Assembly (NCBI GenBank): GCA_945828315.1
Contig: CALZQA010000008.1
Span: 1-55,712, forward strand
Direction of reading: 5' to 3'
Origin: an uncultured bacterium
GTDB taxonomy: Bacteria > Bacillota > Clostridia > Lachnospirales > Lachnospiraceae
Length of the DNA stretch: 55,712 bases
Both the position numbers and the translations under genes were made by a program. Under the pieces are notes generated by a model. The model ran no database searches. It saw only the letters and a program-made list of their open reading frames with translations, and had not been told where the DNA came from. This document shows positions 36,806 through 46,006 of this stretch, piece by piece (position 1 is the stretch's first letter; each line of letters begins with the position of its first letter).

Positions 36806-38339
36806 ATGGAAACAAAAACTTCCCGAATTTCAGCAGAAAACAGATGCATTCTTTGCCGGCGAACTGGATAAAGGCAGCTACAAGGGTTATTCCGGATATT
36901 TCGGCAGCTATGCCCAGAAGGGTGGTCAGGCCAGCATGCTGCGCCTGCGCACACCTGCCGGACGCATTACCAAAGACAAGCTTTCTGTGATCGCTGACAT
37001 GCTGCGCACTCACGATGTTCCCCGTCTGCATTTCACAACCTGTCAGACGATCCAGCTGCACGATCTGAAGCCGGACGCACTCTATCCGCTGATGGAGGAG
37101 GCATTAGATAACGGCATCATCATCATGGGCGGCGGCGGAGATTTCCCCCGCAATACCATGTGCGCACCGCTCTCCGGTGTGGAGCAGGGCGAATACTTTG
37201 ACGTGCTCCCCTACGCGGAGGCTGCTGCCAACTATGCGCTGACGCTCATCGATGCAGAAAAAATGCCCCGTAAATTAAAGGTGGCGTTTTCCAACTCTCC
37301 GGCAAATGCGCCCCACGCCACCTACCGGGATCTGGGCTTTGTCGCAGACGAGGATGGCACCTTTGACGTATACAGTGCCGGCGGACTGGGCGGATTTCCG
37401 AAGCTTGGCGTAAAGGTTGCAGAACACATCGAGCCGGACCAGATCCTCTACTATATCAAGGCTATGTGGCTCACGTTCCGCACTTACGGAAACTATGAAA
37501 ACCGCGCTAAAGCGCGCACCCGTTACATGCAGGATGCGCTGGGCGGTCCGGAGAATTATGCAAATGCATACAACGAAAAATTACAGGAAGTCTATGACAG
37601 CGACGAGGATCTGACACTTCCCGAAGATCTTGCATCTGCCGGCAGCACCAAGACCGGCGACGGCAGTACCGTCACAGATCCCCGTGTGATCCCTCAGAAG
37701 CAAGAAGGCTTATATACCGTAGCCTATCATCCCATCGGAGGCCAGCCGGACAAAGAAGTATTTCTCGCGCTGTGCGATCTGATTCAATCGATCCCGGATG
37801 CAGAACTTCGCCTTGCCCCGGATGAGACTGCCTACATCGTAAATCTTACGGGAGCAGAGGCTGTCCGTGTCCTTGCCATAAGCGAAGACGATGCGGCACA
37901 CACACCCTTTGAATCCAGTGTCAGCTGTATCGGTGCTGCCACCTGTCAGGTCGGCGTGCGCGATTCCCAGGCGTTGCTGCGCGCCAGCGTAGAAGCTGTA
38001 CGCGCTGCAAAAATTCCCGCAAACGCTCTGCCGAAGATCCACATCTCCGGCTGTCCGTCCTCCTGTGGTACACACCAGACCAGCCCCATCGGTTTCCGCG
38101 GCGGCATGAAGAAGGTGGATGGTAAACCGGAATCTGCGTTTGTGTTAAACGTAGACGGCTGCGAGCTGCAGGGAAAAGAGAGCCTCGGCAGAGAGCTGGG
38201 TGCGATCCTTGATGCCGACATTCCGAAATTCCTCGTGGAAGTCGGACAGACCGTTGCTGCCTCCGGTATGGATTTTGATGCATGGTACGCAGCAAACGCC
38301 GACACATTCGCTTCCATTGCACAGACCTATATCGACTAA
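36783..38339 (+). CDS. Siroheme-[4Fe-4S] sulfite/nitrite reductase-like protein
   Basis: A 518-residue hemoprotein with the two ferredoxin-like half domains (about 45-110 and 308-370). The four cluster/siroheme cysteines are present: C382-x5-C388 and C424-x3-C428. It likely reduces sulfite or nitrite by six electrons. No flavoprotein or ferredoxin partner gene lies beside it. The ATG is inside the end of the hydrolase gene with a GAGGT site. The neighbouring SulP remnant suggests a former sulfate/sulfite link, but the substrate is not proven. Confidence 0.9.
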   Translation: MDQNKINEWKQKLPEFQQKTDAFFAGELDKGSYKGYSGYFGSYAQKGGQASMLRLRTPAGRITKDKLSVIADMLRTHDVPRLHFTTCQTIQLHDLKPDALYPLMEEALDNGIIIMGGGGDFPRNTMCAPLSGVEQGEYFDVLPYAEAAANYALTLIDAEKMPRKLKVAFSNSPANAPHATYRDLGFVADEDGTFDVYSAGGLGGFPKLGVKVAEHIEPDQILYYIKAMWLTFRTYGNYENRAKARTRYMQDALGGPENYANAYNEKLQEVYDSDEDLTLPEDLASAGSTKTGDGSTVTDPRVIPQKQEGLYTVAYHPIGGQPDKEVFLALCDLIQSIPDAELRLAPDETAYIVNLTGAEAVRVLAISEDDAAHTPFESSVSCIGAATCQVGVRDSQALLRASVEAVRAAKIPANALPKIHISGCPSSCGTHQTSPIGFRGGMKKVDGKPESAFVLNVDGCELQGKESLGRELGAILDADIPKFLVEVGQTVAASGMDFDAWYAANADTFASIAQTYID

Positions 38340-38382
38340 ACATTTACAAAATATATCCGTCAATTATCAGACAAATGCCAAG

Positions 38383-38419
38383 AAGCCCTGCATGCCTGGA
38401 TAGACATGCAGGGCTTTTT
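38383..38419 (+). terminator. Terminator after the siroheme reductase
   Basis: A 12-bp perfect stem (38383-38394 with 38405-38416), a 10-nt loop, then a T-run. Confidence 0.9.
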
Positions 38420-38467
38420 ATCAAAACATCTCTGCTTCGATGCAAAAAACCCCATCAAAATTTATAG

Positions 38468-38496
38468 TTGACATTTTAGATGTCTCCATATACAAT
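38468..38496 (+). promoter_or_regulatory. Promoter of the BlaI/M56 pair
   Basis: TTGACA (38468-38473), a 17-bp spacer and TACAAT (38491-38496). Confidence 0.85.
38470..38484. promoter_or_regulatory. Palindrome across the -35, probable BlaI-type operator
   Basis: GACAT-N5-ATGTC overlaps the -35 and the spacer, similar in form to BlaI/MecI sites. Confidence 0.55.
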
Positions 38497-38514
38497 TCTC
38501 TTATCACTACATTT

Positions 38515-38536
38515 GTCGTGATTAAGGGTTCACGAC
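38515..38536. promoter_or_regulatory. Second palindrome in the BlaI leader
   Basis: GTCGTGA-N8-TCACGAC lies just before the ribosome binding site. It differs from the first palindrome and could be a second operator or an mRNA hairpin. Confidence 0.5.
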
Positions 38537-38551
38537 TAAGGAGGCATGTAT

Positions 38552-38926
38552 ATGAACACAAAGAAACGTTTGCCGGACGGAGAACTCTCCATCATGCAGA
38601 TCATCTGGAAGGAGGATCCGCCTGTGGCAAGAAGCACCATCGAGCAGGCGCTGGGAGACGAAAAACAGCTCGCGCCCAGCACGATCATCACCTTTCTGAC
38701 CAGACTTTGTGAGAAAGGTTTTTTGTCACTCACGCGGAAGGGGCGCACCAACTACTACACGCCGCTCATCTCTGAGCGTGAGTATCTGGCCGAGGAGAGC
38801 AGAAACATCTTAGACAGGCTCTACGGCGGTTCGCTGGCGAGCTTTGCCACCGCCCTGTGCGACAGCGGCGTGAGCAGGGAAGACATTGAGGAACTGAAAG
38901 ACATGCTGGAAAGGGGGCTCTTATGA
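38552..38926 (+). CDS. BlaI/MecI-family repressor
   Basis: A 124-residue winged-helix repressor. The DNA-binding part is LPDGELSIMQIIWKEDPPV with STIITFLTRLCEKGFL; the C-terminus is a short dimerisation helix. Of two nearby ATGs, the one at 38552 has correct spacing from AAGGAGG. It overlaps the M56 peptidase gene by four bases. It should repress this pair and possibly distant cell-wall genes until cleaved. Confidence 0.92.
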   Translation: MNTKKRLPDGELSIMQIIWKEDPPVARSTIEQALGDEKQLAPSTIITFLTRLCEKGFLSLTRKGRTNYYTPLISEREYLAEESRNILDRLYGGSLASFATALCDSGVSREDIEELKDMLERGLL

Positions 38927-40065
38927 ATCATATCACCGCATATGACTGGTTTTCTATTATTTTCACTGCCCTGTGCTGGGCGGTCCTGATCGGTTTTCAT
39001 TTCAGGCGAACCTGGGGATTGGAGCACGGTGTCGGCATGTCTGACGCAGACCGGCTGTTCGGCGGTGACGGGTACGATCTGAATACGCAGATTTATCTTT
39101 CATCTCTGATCGTGCCGTGCCTGTTTTTCCTTTTATGCATCCTGATGGTGATCCGGTATTCTCTGGTGGAAGGACTGCGCCTGTTCTTTCTGTGTGCCTT
39201 TTGTTATATACTGCTCATCAGCGCACTGTACACCGTTCTGCTTGTGTTGCTGCCGCTCCTGCGCCGTCATTTCAGTGCCAGATCCTGCGCCACGCTATGG
39301 CTGCTCCCGGTTTTTTCCAGTTCTTATGTACTCGTCTACGCACCCGGTACTGACACTGCACTGCTTTTATTACTTCAGCGTATTCCAAATGCCGCGATCT
39401 ATGTGCTGACCTTCCTGTGGGCGCTTGGATTTGTAATCCTGTTCGGCGGCGCGGTCCTCTCACATATTCGCCTGTACCGTCAGATCTTACGTACCGCAGA
39501 GCCGGAAACAGATGAAGCTGTGCTTGCGATCTGGCAGGAGGAACAGAAAACCCTTGGCTTTGTTACTCCGGTACGGCTTGTGCACACACCTGCTGCCCAT
39601 GCACCGTTTTCTATCGGACACACAAAAAAGACACGTATGTGTGTATTACCCATACGTGCCTATAACGAGCGCGAGCTGCGCATGATCTTTCGCCATGAGC
39701 TGCATCATCTGCGCCGCCGCGATACAGACTCCAAGCTGTTTTTTGCCTTTTGCGCTTCCCTTTGCTGGTTTGATCCGCTCATCTGGATGGCGCTCAGGCA
39801 GGCAGCAAATGATCTGGAATTATCCTGTGACGAGATCGTCCTGGAGGATGCGGATAAAGACACCCGCACCTTTTACGCAAGGCTGCTGCTTGATACAGCC
39901 GGCGAACATCGCGGCTTTACCACCTGCCTGTCCGCACGTGCCGCGTCCCTGCGCTACCGGCTGACCCGTGTCCTTCATCCGAAGAAAACCTCTGAAGGAA
40001 CGCTCATGCTCACCTGTTTCATGTTTTTATTTATGATCGGCTGCGGCTGGCTGCGATGGCTATGA
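38923..40065 (+). CDS. M56-family membrane metallopeptidase (BlaR1-like, no sensor domain)
   Basis: A 380-residue membrane protein. Four helices precede a zinc-protease domain with H258-E-L-H-H262 and a downstream ELSCDE segment. BlaR1 proteins usually carry an extra C-terminal penicillin-binding sensor after a last helix; here the protein ends with one hydrophobic segment and no sensor. It probably cleaves the co-encoded BlaI-like repressor. The signal it reads is unknown and no class A beta-lactamase gene is adjacent. Confidence 0.9.
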   Translation: MNHITAYDWFSIIFTALCWAVLIGFHFRRTWGLEHGVGMSDADRLFGGDGYDLNTQIYLSSLIVPCLFFLLCILMVIRYSLVEGLRLFFLCAFCYILLISALYTVLLVLLPLLRRHFSARSCATLWLLPVFSSSYVLVYAPGTDTALLLLLQRIPNAAIYVLTFLWALGFVILFGGAVLSHIRLYRQILRTAEPETDEAVLAIWQEEQKTLGFVTPVRLVHTPAAHAPFSIGHTKKTRMCVLPIRAYNERELRMIFRHELHHLRRRDTDSKLFFAFCASLCWFDPLIWMALRQAANDLELSCDEIVLEDADKDTRTFYARLLLDTAGEHRGFTTCLSARAASLRYRLTRVLHPKKTSEGTLMLTCFMFLFMIGCGWLRWL

Positions 40066-41778
40066 TCAAGCTACCGCACTGTTATCACTCCAGCTGTCAT
40101 ACAATGCCTCCAGTTGAGCTCTGCAAGAGAGAAATGCCTCTCCCAACTGCGGGTCAAAATGCTCGCCCAGCGATTCCTCGATGATCGCAAATGCCCGGTC
40201 ATAGGAAAAGGCTTCTTTGTAGCAGCGTTTGCTGACAAGCGCGTCAAACACATCCGCCAGTGCCATGATGCGCGCCTCGATGGGGATATCCGTGCCGGAC
40301 AGACCGGTAGGATATCCTTTTCCATTCCATTTTTCATGATGATACAGCGCGATATTTTTCGCGATCTGCACAAAGGATTCGTCCTCCACACCATTCAGGA
40401 TATTCTCAACGATCTTTGCACCCTCCGCCGGATGGCGCTTCATTTCCGCATATTCCGCATCCGTATATTTTCCGGGCTTTCTCAGCACCGCATCATCAAT
40501 GGCGATCTTTCCGAGATCATGCATGGGCGCAGCCTTCTCCACCTGCCTTAAAAATCCCTTTTCAAAATGAAAGCACTCGCCCTCCTGCTTCAGCCGCTCC
40601 GCAAACACATTGACCACCGCACTGGTCCGCTTGATGTGGCCTCCGGTATTCTGATCCCGGCTCTCCACCATATCCGCCATGCCCAGAATGAGCATGTCCT
40701 TCATATGCATGATATGCTCGGTCTTTTCCGCAACCTCATCCTCCAGTTTCCCGTTGTAATCCTCGATGGTCTGGTAATACTTTTTCTCGATGGTGCGGTC
40801 AACAAACTCGATCAGATAGCCGACGCTTCTTTTCTCCCGGTAGGACAGTGCCCGGATCTCCATCTGGAAATACTGTTCACCTACCTGAATTGTCTTTGGT
40901 TCCTTTCCCGATTCCTCCCAGTGCAGCAGATACTGCACCACTTCCCTGTACAAAAAGCTGTCTGATTCCGGTATTTCCTTCTCTACCGTCCAGCCACGGA
41001 TCTCCGGAAACAGCTCCTTCAGATAATCATTGGCATTGATATACCGCTTTTTATGATCAACAACCAGATACCCGTATTCCTTCATCTTTTCAATCGAATT
41101 CAGGACATTCGCGGACATATCATAAATACTGAGACGTTCATAATACCTGATCAGCAGTGCAATGCCGATCAGATATCCTACTGCAAGAAAGCTGATATTG
41201 GAATGGAGCACACGCTCCAGGATGTACATCGCAATGACCGCAAAACAGGTACCGCTGAGGGTGAGCACCGCGCGAAATGACACATGCTTCCTCTGCCGGA
41301 TGCCGTAAACCAGATAAAAGACCATGATACAGGCATATACAAGCATCATGATGGGATACAGAGCATGTAACGGTCCATATGTTTTGATCAGATAGTTATA
41401 ACCATTCCCATGCCCAAGCTGTACATCCTTATAGTAGATGCCGTACTTTCCGATGGTCATGACAAGCCCTGACACCAGCACAGAATATGCTGCCAGCACC
41501 GCGATGAGCCAGCGAGGTATCTGCTGATTGCACAATCTTGCCAGCACGATCAGAATGAGGAGCGGGGCAAAGCAGCCTCCCACATACAAAAATTTATTTG
41601 CCCACAGTGCCATCTCCAGTGTCTGTGCCGATGCCAGCATATAGCGCCCCAGACAATTGATGACCACCATGATACTGAACAAAATAAATGTACTGTCTGC
41701 ATTTTTCGTCTGAAGCAAAAAGCTCGCCGCCATGAACAGTGCCAGCAAAAATACGATGAAATAGAACCATGTTACCAT
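40066..41778 (-). CDS. Membrane-bound HD-GYP c-di-GMP phosphodiesterase
   Basis: A 570-residue protein. The N-terminus has seven or eight helices like the 7TM region of some histidine kinases (about 1-225). A PAS-like domain follows at about 240-350, a coiled linker, then an HD-GYP domain at about 370-560 with HDLGKIAI and HHEKWNGKGYP. The active-site motifs are intact, so c-di-GMP hydrolysis is likely. The ATG at 41776-41778 has a GAAGGAG site. It lies 38 bp after the MFS gene, and the stop abuts the convergent M56 gene with no gap. Confidence 0.92.
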   Translation of the reverse strand: MVTWFYFIVFLLALFMAASFLLQTKNADSTFILFSIMVVINCLGRYMLASAQTLEMALWANKFLYVGGCFAPLLILIVLARLCNQQIPRWLIAVLAAYSVLVSGLVMTIGKYGIYYKDVQLGHGNGYNYLIKTYGPLHALYPIMMLVYACIMVFYLVYGIRQRKHVSFRAVLTLSGTCFAVIAMYILERVLHSNISFLAVGYLIGIALLIRYYERLSIYDMSANVLNSIEKMKEYGYLVVDHKKRYINANDYLKELFPEIRGWTVEKEIPESDSFLYREVVQYLLHWEESGKEPKTIQVGEQYFQMEIRALSYREKRSVGYLIEFVDRTIEKKYYQTIEDYNGKLEDEVAEKTEHIMHMKDMLILGMADMVESRDQNTGGHIKRTSAVVNVFAERLKQEGECFHFEKGFLRQVEKAAPMHDLGKIAIDDAVLRKPGKYTDAEYAEMKRHPAEGAKIVENILNGVEDESFVQIAKNIALYHHEKWNGKGYPTGLSGTDIPIEARIMALADVFDALVSKRCYKEAFSYDRAFAIIEESLGEHFDPQLGEAFLSCRAQLEALYDSWSDNSAVA

Positions 41779-41816
41779 AACTGCGCTCCTTCCCCGAAAG
41801 CACTTAATCTTCCGTA

Positions 41817-42965
41817 TCACTCATCTCCCAGTCTTCTGCACAAAAGCGCAAAAACCAGAATTCCTACACAAGGTATAATATTACAGAACATGCCTGCGCG
41901 AAGGCTCACGCCCTCTGCCACCAGACCGATGATCCAGGGCATCAGGATCGCACCGAGGCCTGCTGCCGGCAGCATGATACCCATGCTCGTTGCATTTAAC
42001 ATATTTCCGGCACCTGCCACACCGGTGGGATTGACTCCTGCCATCGCAAAAGAAAATGCAAACAGCATAAGAATTGCCAGCCATCCGGTATTGGAAAAGA
42101 TCAGCGCAGCGTAAAGGATCACACAGCCGCCGCCCATGATAGCCAGTGCCTTGAAACGGTCCTTGACGGGAAATACAAAAGCGATGAGAAGTCTCGCGAT
42201 CAGCGTTGCTCCCCACATGATCGTCAGCGTGTAATTTGCCAGCGTACCTGACAAAATGCCGTTTCCCTTGTAATATGTAACCATCCATCCGGTCACGCTG
42301 GTTTCCGCCGCGTTCTGGCAGAAGATCAGCCCTGTCAGCAGCCAGAATTTCTTCTCCTTCAAAAAGCTCCAGTCCGTCTTCTCCTTTTTTCCGTCTGCAG
42401 TCTCTGCGCTCTTTCCCGGAAATTTCACAGCGACAAACACAAGCCAGAGCAGAACGCCCAACACGGCAAGTGCATACATCGGTGTAAACTTACCGACAAG
42501 CAGTGCTGCTGTGATCAGGATAGGACCGAACAGCGCGCCGCATGCATAGCTGGCATGCATCACATTCATGCCTTTTGTGCGATCCTTCGCATTATTTCCG
42601 ACCAGCACCGTACAGTTATTGATCGCATTTCCCTTCGCGAGACCTAAAAATAGAAATGCCAGCATGAGCAGCCACATATAGTTGCCTGATGTCATAAAAA
42701 GATAGCCCAGCGCATAGCCGCTGGTCAGCGTGAGCACGGTCGCCCGCGTGCCGATCTTAGACGGTAAAACGGCAGATGCGAAACCCGCCACGAGATTTCC
42801 GATATTCATCAGCGATAGCAGTGTTCCTGTCATCCCATAGGCAAACCCGTAATATTCCTGCAACAAACTCACGATTACTCCACTGCTCATGGCACAGATG
42901 CCGCTAAAGAAAAAAGCAATGCAGCCCATTCGGTACAGCTTGGGTTGTTTTTCCTGTGTATTCAT
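41817..42965 (-). CDS. MFS transporter
   Basis: A 382-residue protein with about 12 hydrophobic helices, typical of the major facilitator family. The loop between helices 2 and 3 (SAVLPSKIGTRATVL) and the basic central loop with PGKSAETADGKKEK are visible. The substrate is not recognisable; related proteins move sugars or small organic ions. The ATG at 42963-42965 has a GGGG site. It is the first gene of a two-gene unit with the HD-GYP protein. Confidence 0.88.
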   Translation of the reverse strand: MNTQEKQPKLYRMGCIAFFFSGICAMSSGVIVSLLQEYYGFAYGMTGTLLSLMNIGNLVAGFASAVLPSKIGTRATVLTLTSGYALGYLFMTSGNYMWLLMLAFLFLGLAKGNAINNCTVLVGNNAKDRTKGMNVMHASYACGALFGPILITAALLVGKFTPMYALAVLGVLLWLVFVAVKFPGKSAETADGKKEKTDWSFLKEKKFWLLTGLIFCQNAAETSVTGWMVTYYKGNGILSGTLANYTLTIMWGATLIARLLIAFVFPVKDRFKALAIMGGGCVILYAALIFSNTGWLAILMLFAFSFAMAGVNPTGVAGAGNMLNATSMGIMLPAAGLGAILMPWIIGLVAEGVSLRAGMFCNIIPCVGILVFALLCRRLGDE

Positions 42966-43002
42966 AACTGTTTTCCCCTTTATAAACATAAACTTATATA
43001 TT

Positions 43003-43035
43003 AATACAGCGCCTTCAAACAAAAGACGCTGTATT
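43003..43035. promoter_or_regulatory. Inverted repeat in the MFS leader
   Basis: AATACAGCG (43003-43011) and CGCTGTATT (43027-43035) pair perfectly over a 15-nt loop, starting about eight bases after the predicted transcription start. Operator or leader hairpin. Confidence 0.6.
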
Positions 43036-43049
43036 GTAAATCATAAAAC

Positions 43050-43077
43050 ATTATACACTTTTATCAGTAATTGTCAA
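43050..43077 (-). promoter_or_regulatory. Promoter of MFS/HD-GYP unit
   Basis: TTGACA (43072-43077), a 16-bp spacer and TATAAT (43050-43055) on the minus strand. Confidence 0.8.
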
Positions 43078-43107
43078 AAGAATCTCTAAATGGAAGAAAC
43101 TCATTTT

Positions 43108-44571
43108 TTATTTCTTTAAAACAATGGCATTGACTGCCTCCACCAGGTCTATGACGCCGCTTCTTGAAACCAGTGAAACCGGCTCTCCGTCAATGACTGC
43201 AAGACAGTTATCCCCGTCATAGCGGTACAGTTCAATGGAAACCTCCGAAACGTTTTCGTTGTCCAGGTGAAGGATCAGGCTGATCTCCTGCTTTCCATCC
43301 GGCTGTTCGTCGATAAAATCTGTCGCCGCCAAAGCCGTCAGGGCATTCTTGAAATCATTGATCTCCAGTTCTTCCTCATTGTAATACCAGATCTGTTCGT
43401 CCTTCTTCTCTTCTGAGGTGAAGGTGTAGTCTTTTCCGTCGAGAGAAATATCCACCTGGGTAATATCTGCAAAATCAGCCCAGATCACTTCCTGATGACG
43501 CAGATCGTTGTAGGAAGCTGCCATCAAAGCTGCAAACTGCGTCCCATTGATCTCATAAATGATCTTCGAGTCGCCTACTCTCAGATACGCCTTGCTCTCA
43601 TTCTCCTCGGCATTTTCGTCGGAAGTCTCTTTCTCATCCTTCCTGGTGTCTGCTTCTTCCTCTTTGGCAGCCTTTTCCTTCTCCTCCGGATCGCGGGAAA
43701 CGTGCAGCACAAAGGTGCCATCTGTCTCCTCTTTGCCTTCCTCATCCTGCTGCGTATAGGCAACTGTCACCGTCAGTTCCGGATCATCCAGTCCGTAGGA
43801 AGCGATATCCTCATCCGTTGCATTGTAAGACACATACTCCAACGAATTTAATGTACTGATCGTATTCAGATAACTCTCAACCGTATCTGTATCAAGAGGC
43901 AGTTCTTTTCCGTCCTTCTCGGTAAAATACACATCATCCGCACTGTAGGTACTGTCATTTTCTTCCTTGTATACAACCTTGTAATCCTCAGAACCTGCAA
44001 ACTGAATTTCGGATACTTTATCAAAATCCGGGATCTCGTCGTCCTTTATCATATCCTTCAATTCTATCGCATACAGATCCATCGGATCATTTGAAACAAG
44101 ATAGACATTGCCATCACCGATGGAAACATAGCGTTCCTCATCCATGGTACTGTAATCGCCCACCTGTATCTCATAGGTTTTCTCATCCGTTCCGATCCTG
44201 ATCGTACAGAGCGGATCATCCAGTCCGTACTGTCCAAAATCCTCCACATTTTCAATAACAAACGATACACCAAAGGAAGCAAATGGCTCTAGAAGATCAT
44301 CTATTTTTTCCTCACTCACAGGAAATGCTTCATCATCATCGTACAGCCACTGATCATCTTTATGAAAGGCAAGACTTTCCGTCTTTCCCGTCTCCTCGGA
44401 CTCATATTCCCAGTTCAGAGACGTCACATCATCACTCGCCAGCTCCAGGATCACCTCATCACTGTTTTCGATTTTTTCCTTATATTCTTCGTACCTGCTC
44501 ACACCAAAAGTCGCCACACAGACCACCAGCAGAACACCGAGCAGTATATATATTTTTTTAGACCGGTTCAT
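43108..44571 (-). CDS. DUF4340 protein of Gld-like ABC module
   Basis: A 487-residue protein with one N-terminal membrane helix (about 7-24) and a long extracytoplasmic part, so an anchored surface protein. DUF4340 repeats are seen in the lysine- and aspartate-rich segments (SFVIENVEDFGQYGLDDP, and again EDIASYGLDDPEL). Residues about 283-325 are an acidic, low-complexity stretch between repeats. It overlaps the GldG-like gene by 14 bp. In other phyla this four-gene set is called gldA-gldF-gldG plus an unknown; the exported cargo is unknown. Confidence 0.87.
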   Translation of the reverse strand: MNRSKKIYILLGVLLVVCVATFGVSRYEEYKEKIENSDEVILELASDDVTSLNWEYESEETGKTESLAFHKDDQWLYDDDEAFPVSEEKIDDLLEPFASFGVSFVIENVEDFGQYGLDDPLCTIRIGTDEKTYEIQVGDYSTMDEERYVSIGDGNVYLVSNDPMDLYAIELKDMIKDDEIPDFDKVSEIQFAGSEDYKVVYKEENDSTYSADDVYFTEKDGKELPLDTDTVESYLNTISTLNSLEYVSYNATDEDIASYGLDDPELTVTVAYTQQDEEGKEETDGTFVLHVSRDPEEKEKAAKEEEADTRKDEKETSDENAEENESKAYLRVGDSKIIYEINGTQFAALMAASYNDLRHQEVIWADFADITQVDISLDGKDYTFTSEEKKDEQIWYYNEEELEINDFKNALTALAATDFIDEQPDGKQEISLILHLDNENVSEVSIELYRYDGDNCLAVIDGEPVSLVSRSGVIDLVEAVNAIVLKK

Positions 44572-46006
44572 TTTGCTTCCTCCTTCTTCTCACAACCACA
44601 CAAATTCCAACGCCCAGGAATGTCAGCGGGAATACACCGATCATAAGTACCTTCAGCAAGGAAGCAGTGGAGCTGTCAATGGTCAGATAGCTGTACTCCA
44701 GAGACTTACTGCGGATAGCAACTGCCTCGCTCTCACCGATCAGTGAAGACAGTGCATTCATGCCCAGATCCAGATTTGCGCCGGATGAATAGGAATTGTA
44801 CATATCCTCCAGGAAGTCTGAGGATGAAAACCAGATGATCTGTCCGTCATTTTCACAGGCAATAGACACAGCGACCGCAAAAGGTCCGTCGATGTCTCCT
44901 TCTTCCTTTTCATAGGTGGAAATACCATAGCCCTCCACCTTACTGTAGGACGTATCAGAGGTCGTCAGCAGCGCGCTCACCGCACCTGAGGTATCCTTGA
45001 TGGTCATACCCTGTGCGATCGGCATGATCGCATAATAGTTTTCGTCGATCAGCGGATCTGTGATCTCACTGCTTGCAATGTCCGGCAGCAACACATACGG
45101 TGCCTGAAATGCATAGTGTGTCCGATCTTCCTCTACGACCACACCATCTGCTGTCTCCACACCGTAATCCTTTAACAGACTGTAGAGGTTTTCCAGTGTA
45201 CCGTCCTCCGTCGGACCGGCCAGAACCATCAGTTTTCCTCCTCCTTTCACATAGTCGGACAGGATATCCTTTTCCTCCGTGGAGATATCGCTGGTGGGCG
45301 CATAGATCAAGACGCAATCCGCCTCCTCGGGGACAGCATCCTCGTTGAGCAGTGAGAACGTCTTCGTCTCCATATTGTCTTTTTCCAGCTGTTTGCTGAA
45401 ACCGGATGCAAGCTCCTTCTCACCATGCCCTTCCAGCACATAGATCTGCGGCAGTTCCTCGCTCACAACATAGTCGATAGCGGAAGTAATGGCACCTTCG
45501 CCGTCAAAAGATGAATCGTAGGAGTACGTAGACATGTTTGCTTCCTGCACATAAATATCGTTGTAGCTCACAAAGCGGCTGCGATCACCGCACTCGATGA
45601 CCAGACTGTTGTTGGGCACATCATCGGAAGTGTACTGGGCCGCAAACGTCGGATAGATATCCGGATTTTTCTTGACGACCTTGATGTGATCTGAGAGACT
45701 GTCATATTTTGCCAGAAGGTTTTCAATGACATCGTCCTCCTCATCAGCCTGCACGATCCAGTAGATCGTGACATCTTTTTTGAGAGCATTGACAACGACC
45801 TTTGTGTTGCTGGTGATGGAATACAGCTTAGTGGAGCTGATATCATAGCGTGTCAGCGTCTTCGGAAGCACAGAGGCAAAAATATTGACAACGATCAGGA
45901 TTGCCAGAACGATGCCCGTCATGAGCAGGGAATAAGAACCGCCCTTGAATGCAATCTGATTCGTCTGCACCGGTTTTGTTTTTTTATGAAAAGATAACTT
46001 TTGCAT
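44558..46006 (-). CDS. GldG-like ABC auxiliary protein
   Basis: A 482-residue protein with a membrane helix at about 30-50, a large extracytoplasmic region resembling GldG/ABC-type uncharacterised transport domain (about 55-440; YVLEGHGEKELASG and KLMVLAGPTEDG), and a C-terminal helix at about 450-472 followed by RRRRK. It is coupled to the permease gene (start and stop overlap). It probably works with the permease as the extracytoplasmic part of the exporter. Confidence 0.88.
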   Translation of the reverse strand: MQKLSFHKKTKPVQTNQIAFKGGSYSLLMTGIVLAILIVVNIFASVLPKTLTRYDISSTKLYSITSNTKVVVNALKKDVTIYWIVQADEEDDVIENLLAKYDSLSDHIKVVKKNPDIYPTFAAQYTSDDVPNNSLVIECGDRSRFVSYNDIYVQEANMSTYSYDSSFDGEGAITSAIDYVVSEELPQIYVLEGHGEKELASGFSKQLEKDNMETKTFSLLNEDAVPEEADCVLIYAPTSDISTEEKDILSDYVKGGGKLMVLAGPTEDGTLENLYSLLKDYGVETADGVVVEEDRTHYAFQAPYVLLPDIASSEITDPLIDENYYAIMPIAQGMTIKDTSGAVSALLTTSDTSYSKVEGYGISTYEKEEGDIDGPFAVAVSIACENDGQIIWFSSSDFLEDMYNSYSSGANLDLGMNALSSLIGESEAVAIRSKSLEYSYLTIDSSTASLLKVLMIGVFPLTFLGVGICVVVRRRRKQNEPV

